The translations under genes and the position numbers were made by a program. From contig JAQCJI010000002.1 of assembly GCA_027593175.1 (NCBI GenBank), positions 1 to 64,000 of the forward strand: DNA of 64,000 nucleotides. The letters run 5' to 3'. Of this stretch, positions 63,569 to 64,000 are shown in pieces. This DNA comes from Bacteroidota bacterium. GTDB taxonomy: Bacteria; Bacteroidota; Bacteroidia; Cytophagales; Cyclobacteriaceae. Numbering within the stretch: position 1 is the stretch's first letter; each line of letters starts with the position of its first letter. Under the pieces are notes generated by a model. That model made no database searches, was not told where the DNA came from, and saw only the letters and a program-made list of their open reading frames with translations.

Positions 63569-64000
63569 ATGAATAGGACTTTGCAAGTGTATAAATTTGG
63601 TGGGGCCTCCGTAAAAGATGCGGCTGCCCTCCTTAATCTCCATACCATTCTCCACTCCCGACTTCAGGCCATCAAGGTGATCGTAGTTTCTGCCATGGGA
63701 AAAACAACCAATGCACTAGAAGCGGTATTGGCTAAAAAGTTGGGACAAGAGGATTTTTCCAAGGACTGGAAGCAGATCAAGGAATTTCATGTAGGAGTTT
63801 GTGAGGAACTGTTTCCCGCTGCTCACCCGGTATTTGAGAAATTAGGACAGTTGATGGATACAGCTCAACCCATCTTGGAGTTGCCTATTTCTAAAATCAA
63901 TTACGATGAAGTGTATGATCAGCTGATTTGTTACGGTGAATTGCTTTCTTCGATTCTCGTCTCAGAATACCTTATTTTTAAAGGATTATGCCTTTCTTGG
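63569..64000 (+). CDS. Aspartate kinase, N-terminal part (truncated by window)
   Basis: The frame runs open from ATG 63569 to the window end (144 codons) and is absent from the ORF track because it is cut off. It starts MNRTLQVYKFGGASVKDAAALL, the KFGG aspartokinase signature, and continues IKVIVVSAMGKTTNALEAVL. It phosphorylates aspartate. It is distinct from the thrA fusion at 54 kb and is probably a stand-alone lysine-branch isozyme. A putative TACCTTCG -7 element lies upstream. Confidence 0.9.
   Translation, partial: MNRTLQVYKFGGASVKDAAALLNLHTILHSRLQAIKVIVVSAMGKTTNALEAVLAKKLGQEDFSKDWKQIKEFHVGVCEELFPAAHPVFEKLGQLMDTAQPILELPISKINYDEVYDQLICYGELLSSILVSEYLIFKGLCLSW

Overview
The window is a 64 kb chromosomal segment of a Bacteroidota bacterium, most likely Cytophagales and close to Algoriphagus/Cyclobacteriaceae. 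The evidence is the gene content: a TonB-dependent receptor with a DUF4249 lipoprotein, a PorE-like OmpA protein, a DUF4199 protein, PQQ-type sugar dehydrogenase lipoproteins and a GH3/beta-lactamase fusion. Promoters also have the Bacteroidota form (TTG, about 18-19 nt, TAnnTTTG), and Shine-Dalgarno sequences are weak or absent. There is no rRNA, phage, IS element or CRISPR array. Most of it is core genome, with about 57 intact genes, two tRNAs and at least two broken genes.

Layout. 0.1-8.7 kb: fatty-acid hydroxylase, NAD-binding epimerase, htpG, an M1 peptidase, a UPF0158-like protein, an esterase, cytidine deaminase and saccharopine dehydrogenase. 8.8-13.7 kb: a leftward operon of an IPT/Kelch lipoprotein, a TonB-dependent receptor and a DUF4249 lipoprotein, with a good promoter upstream and a perfect 34-nt terminator hairpin at its end. 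13.8-19.7 kb: trmN6-like methyltransferase, UPF0316 protein, MFS carrier, hemH, cation/proton antiporter and universal stress protein. 19.9-23.9 kb: two tandem secreted M14-fold proteins, the first having lost every catalytic residue, then a flavodoxin-like protein. 24.4 kb: tRNA-Phe. 24.5-29.3 kb: a split HdrC/HdrB-like Fe-S pair, a conserved unknown and a PorE-like lipoprotein. 29.3-36.5 kb: GH3/beta-lactamase fusion, then a small membrane protein, mutL and two rhomboid proteases.

36.5-40.8 kb: a small outer-membrane barrel, a large plug-domain protein that appears to start at ATT, and rlmN. 41.0-44.9 kb: ccmC-ccmD-ccmE-ccmF for cytochrome c maturation, with a CxxxY-type CcmE. 45.0-47.7 kb: a HAD phosphatase, a lipoprotein and a membrane protein with a putative cytoplasmic winged-helix domain. 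47.9-48.3 kb: a broken GIY-YIG gene and tRNA-Ala. 48.3-53.6 kb: recR, clpS, a sodium symporter, an alkyltransferase-like protein, an MscS channel, an SDR, an NTF2-like protein and a GreA-like protein. 54.0-60.9 kb: thrA (aspartokinase-homoserine dehydrogenase), a polyprenyl synthase, a DUF4199 gene stopped by an amber codon, and an acyltransferase-gpsA pair that together would make lysophosphatidate. 60.9-64 kb: two tandem sugar dehydrogenase paralogs and the start of a second aspartokinase.

The best leads are the catalytically dead M14 paralog beside its active sister, the putative membrane-bound regulator with an upstream palindrome (46.3-47.8 kb), the IPT/Kelch-TBDT-DUF4249 operon, the ATT-start plug protein, and a set of single-base lesions (UPF0316, GIY-YIG, DUF4199) that should be checked against reads before being treated as biology.
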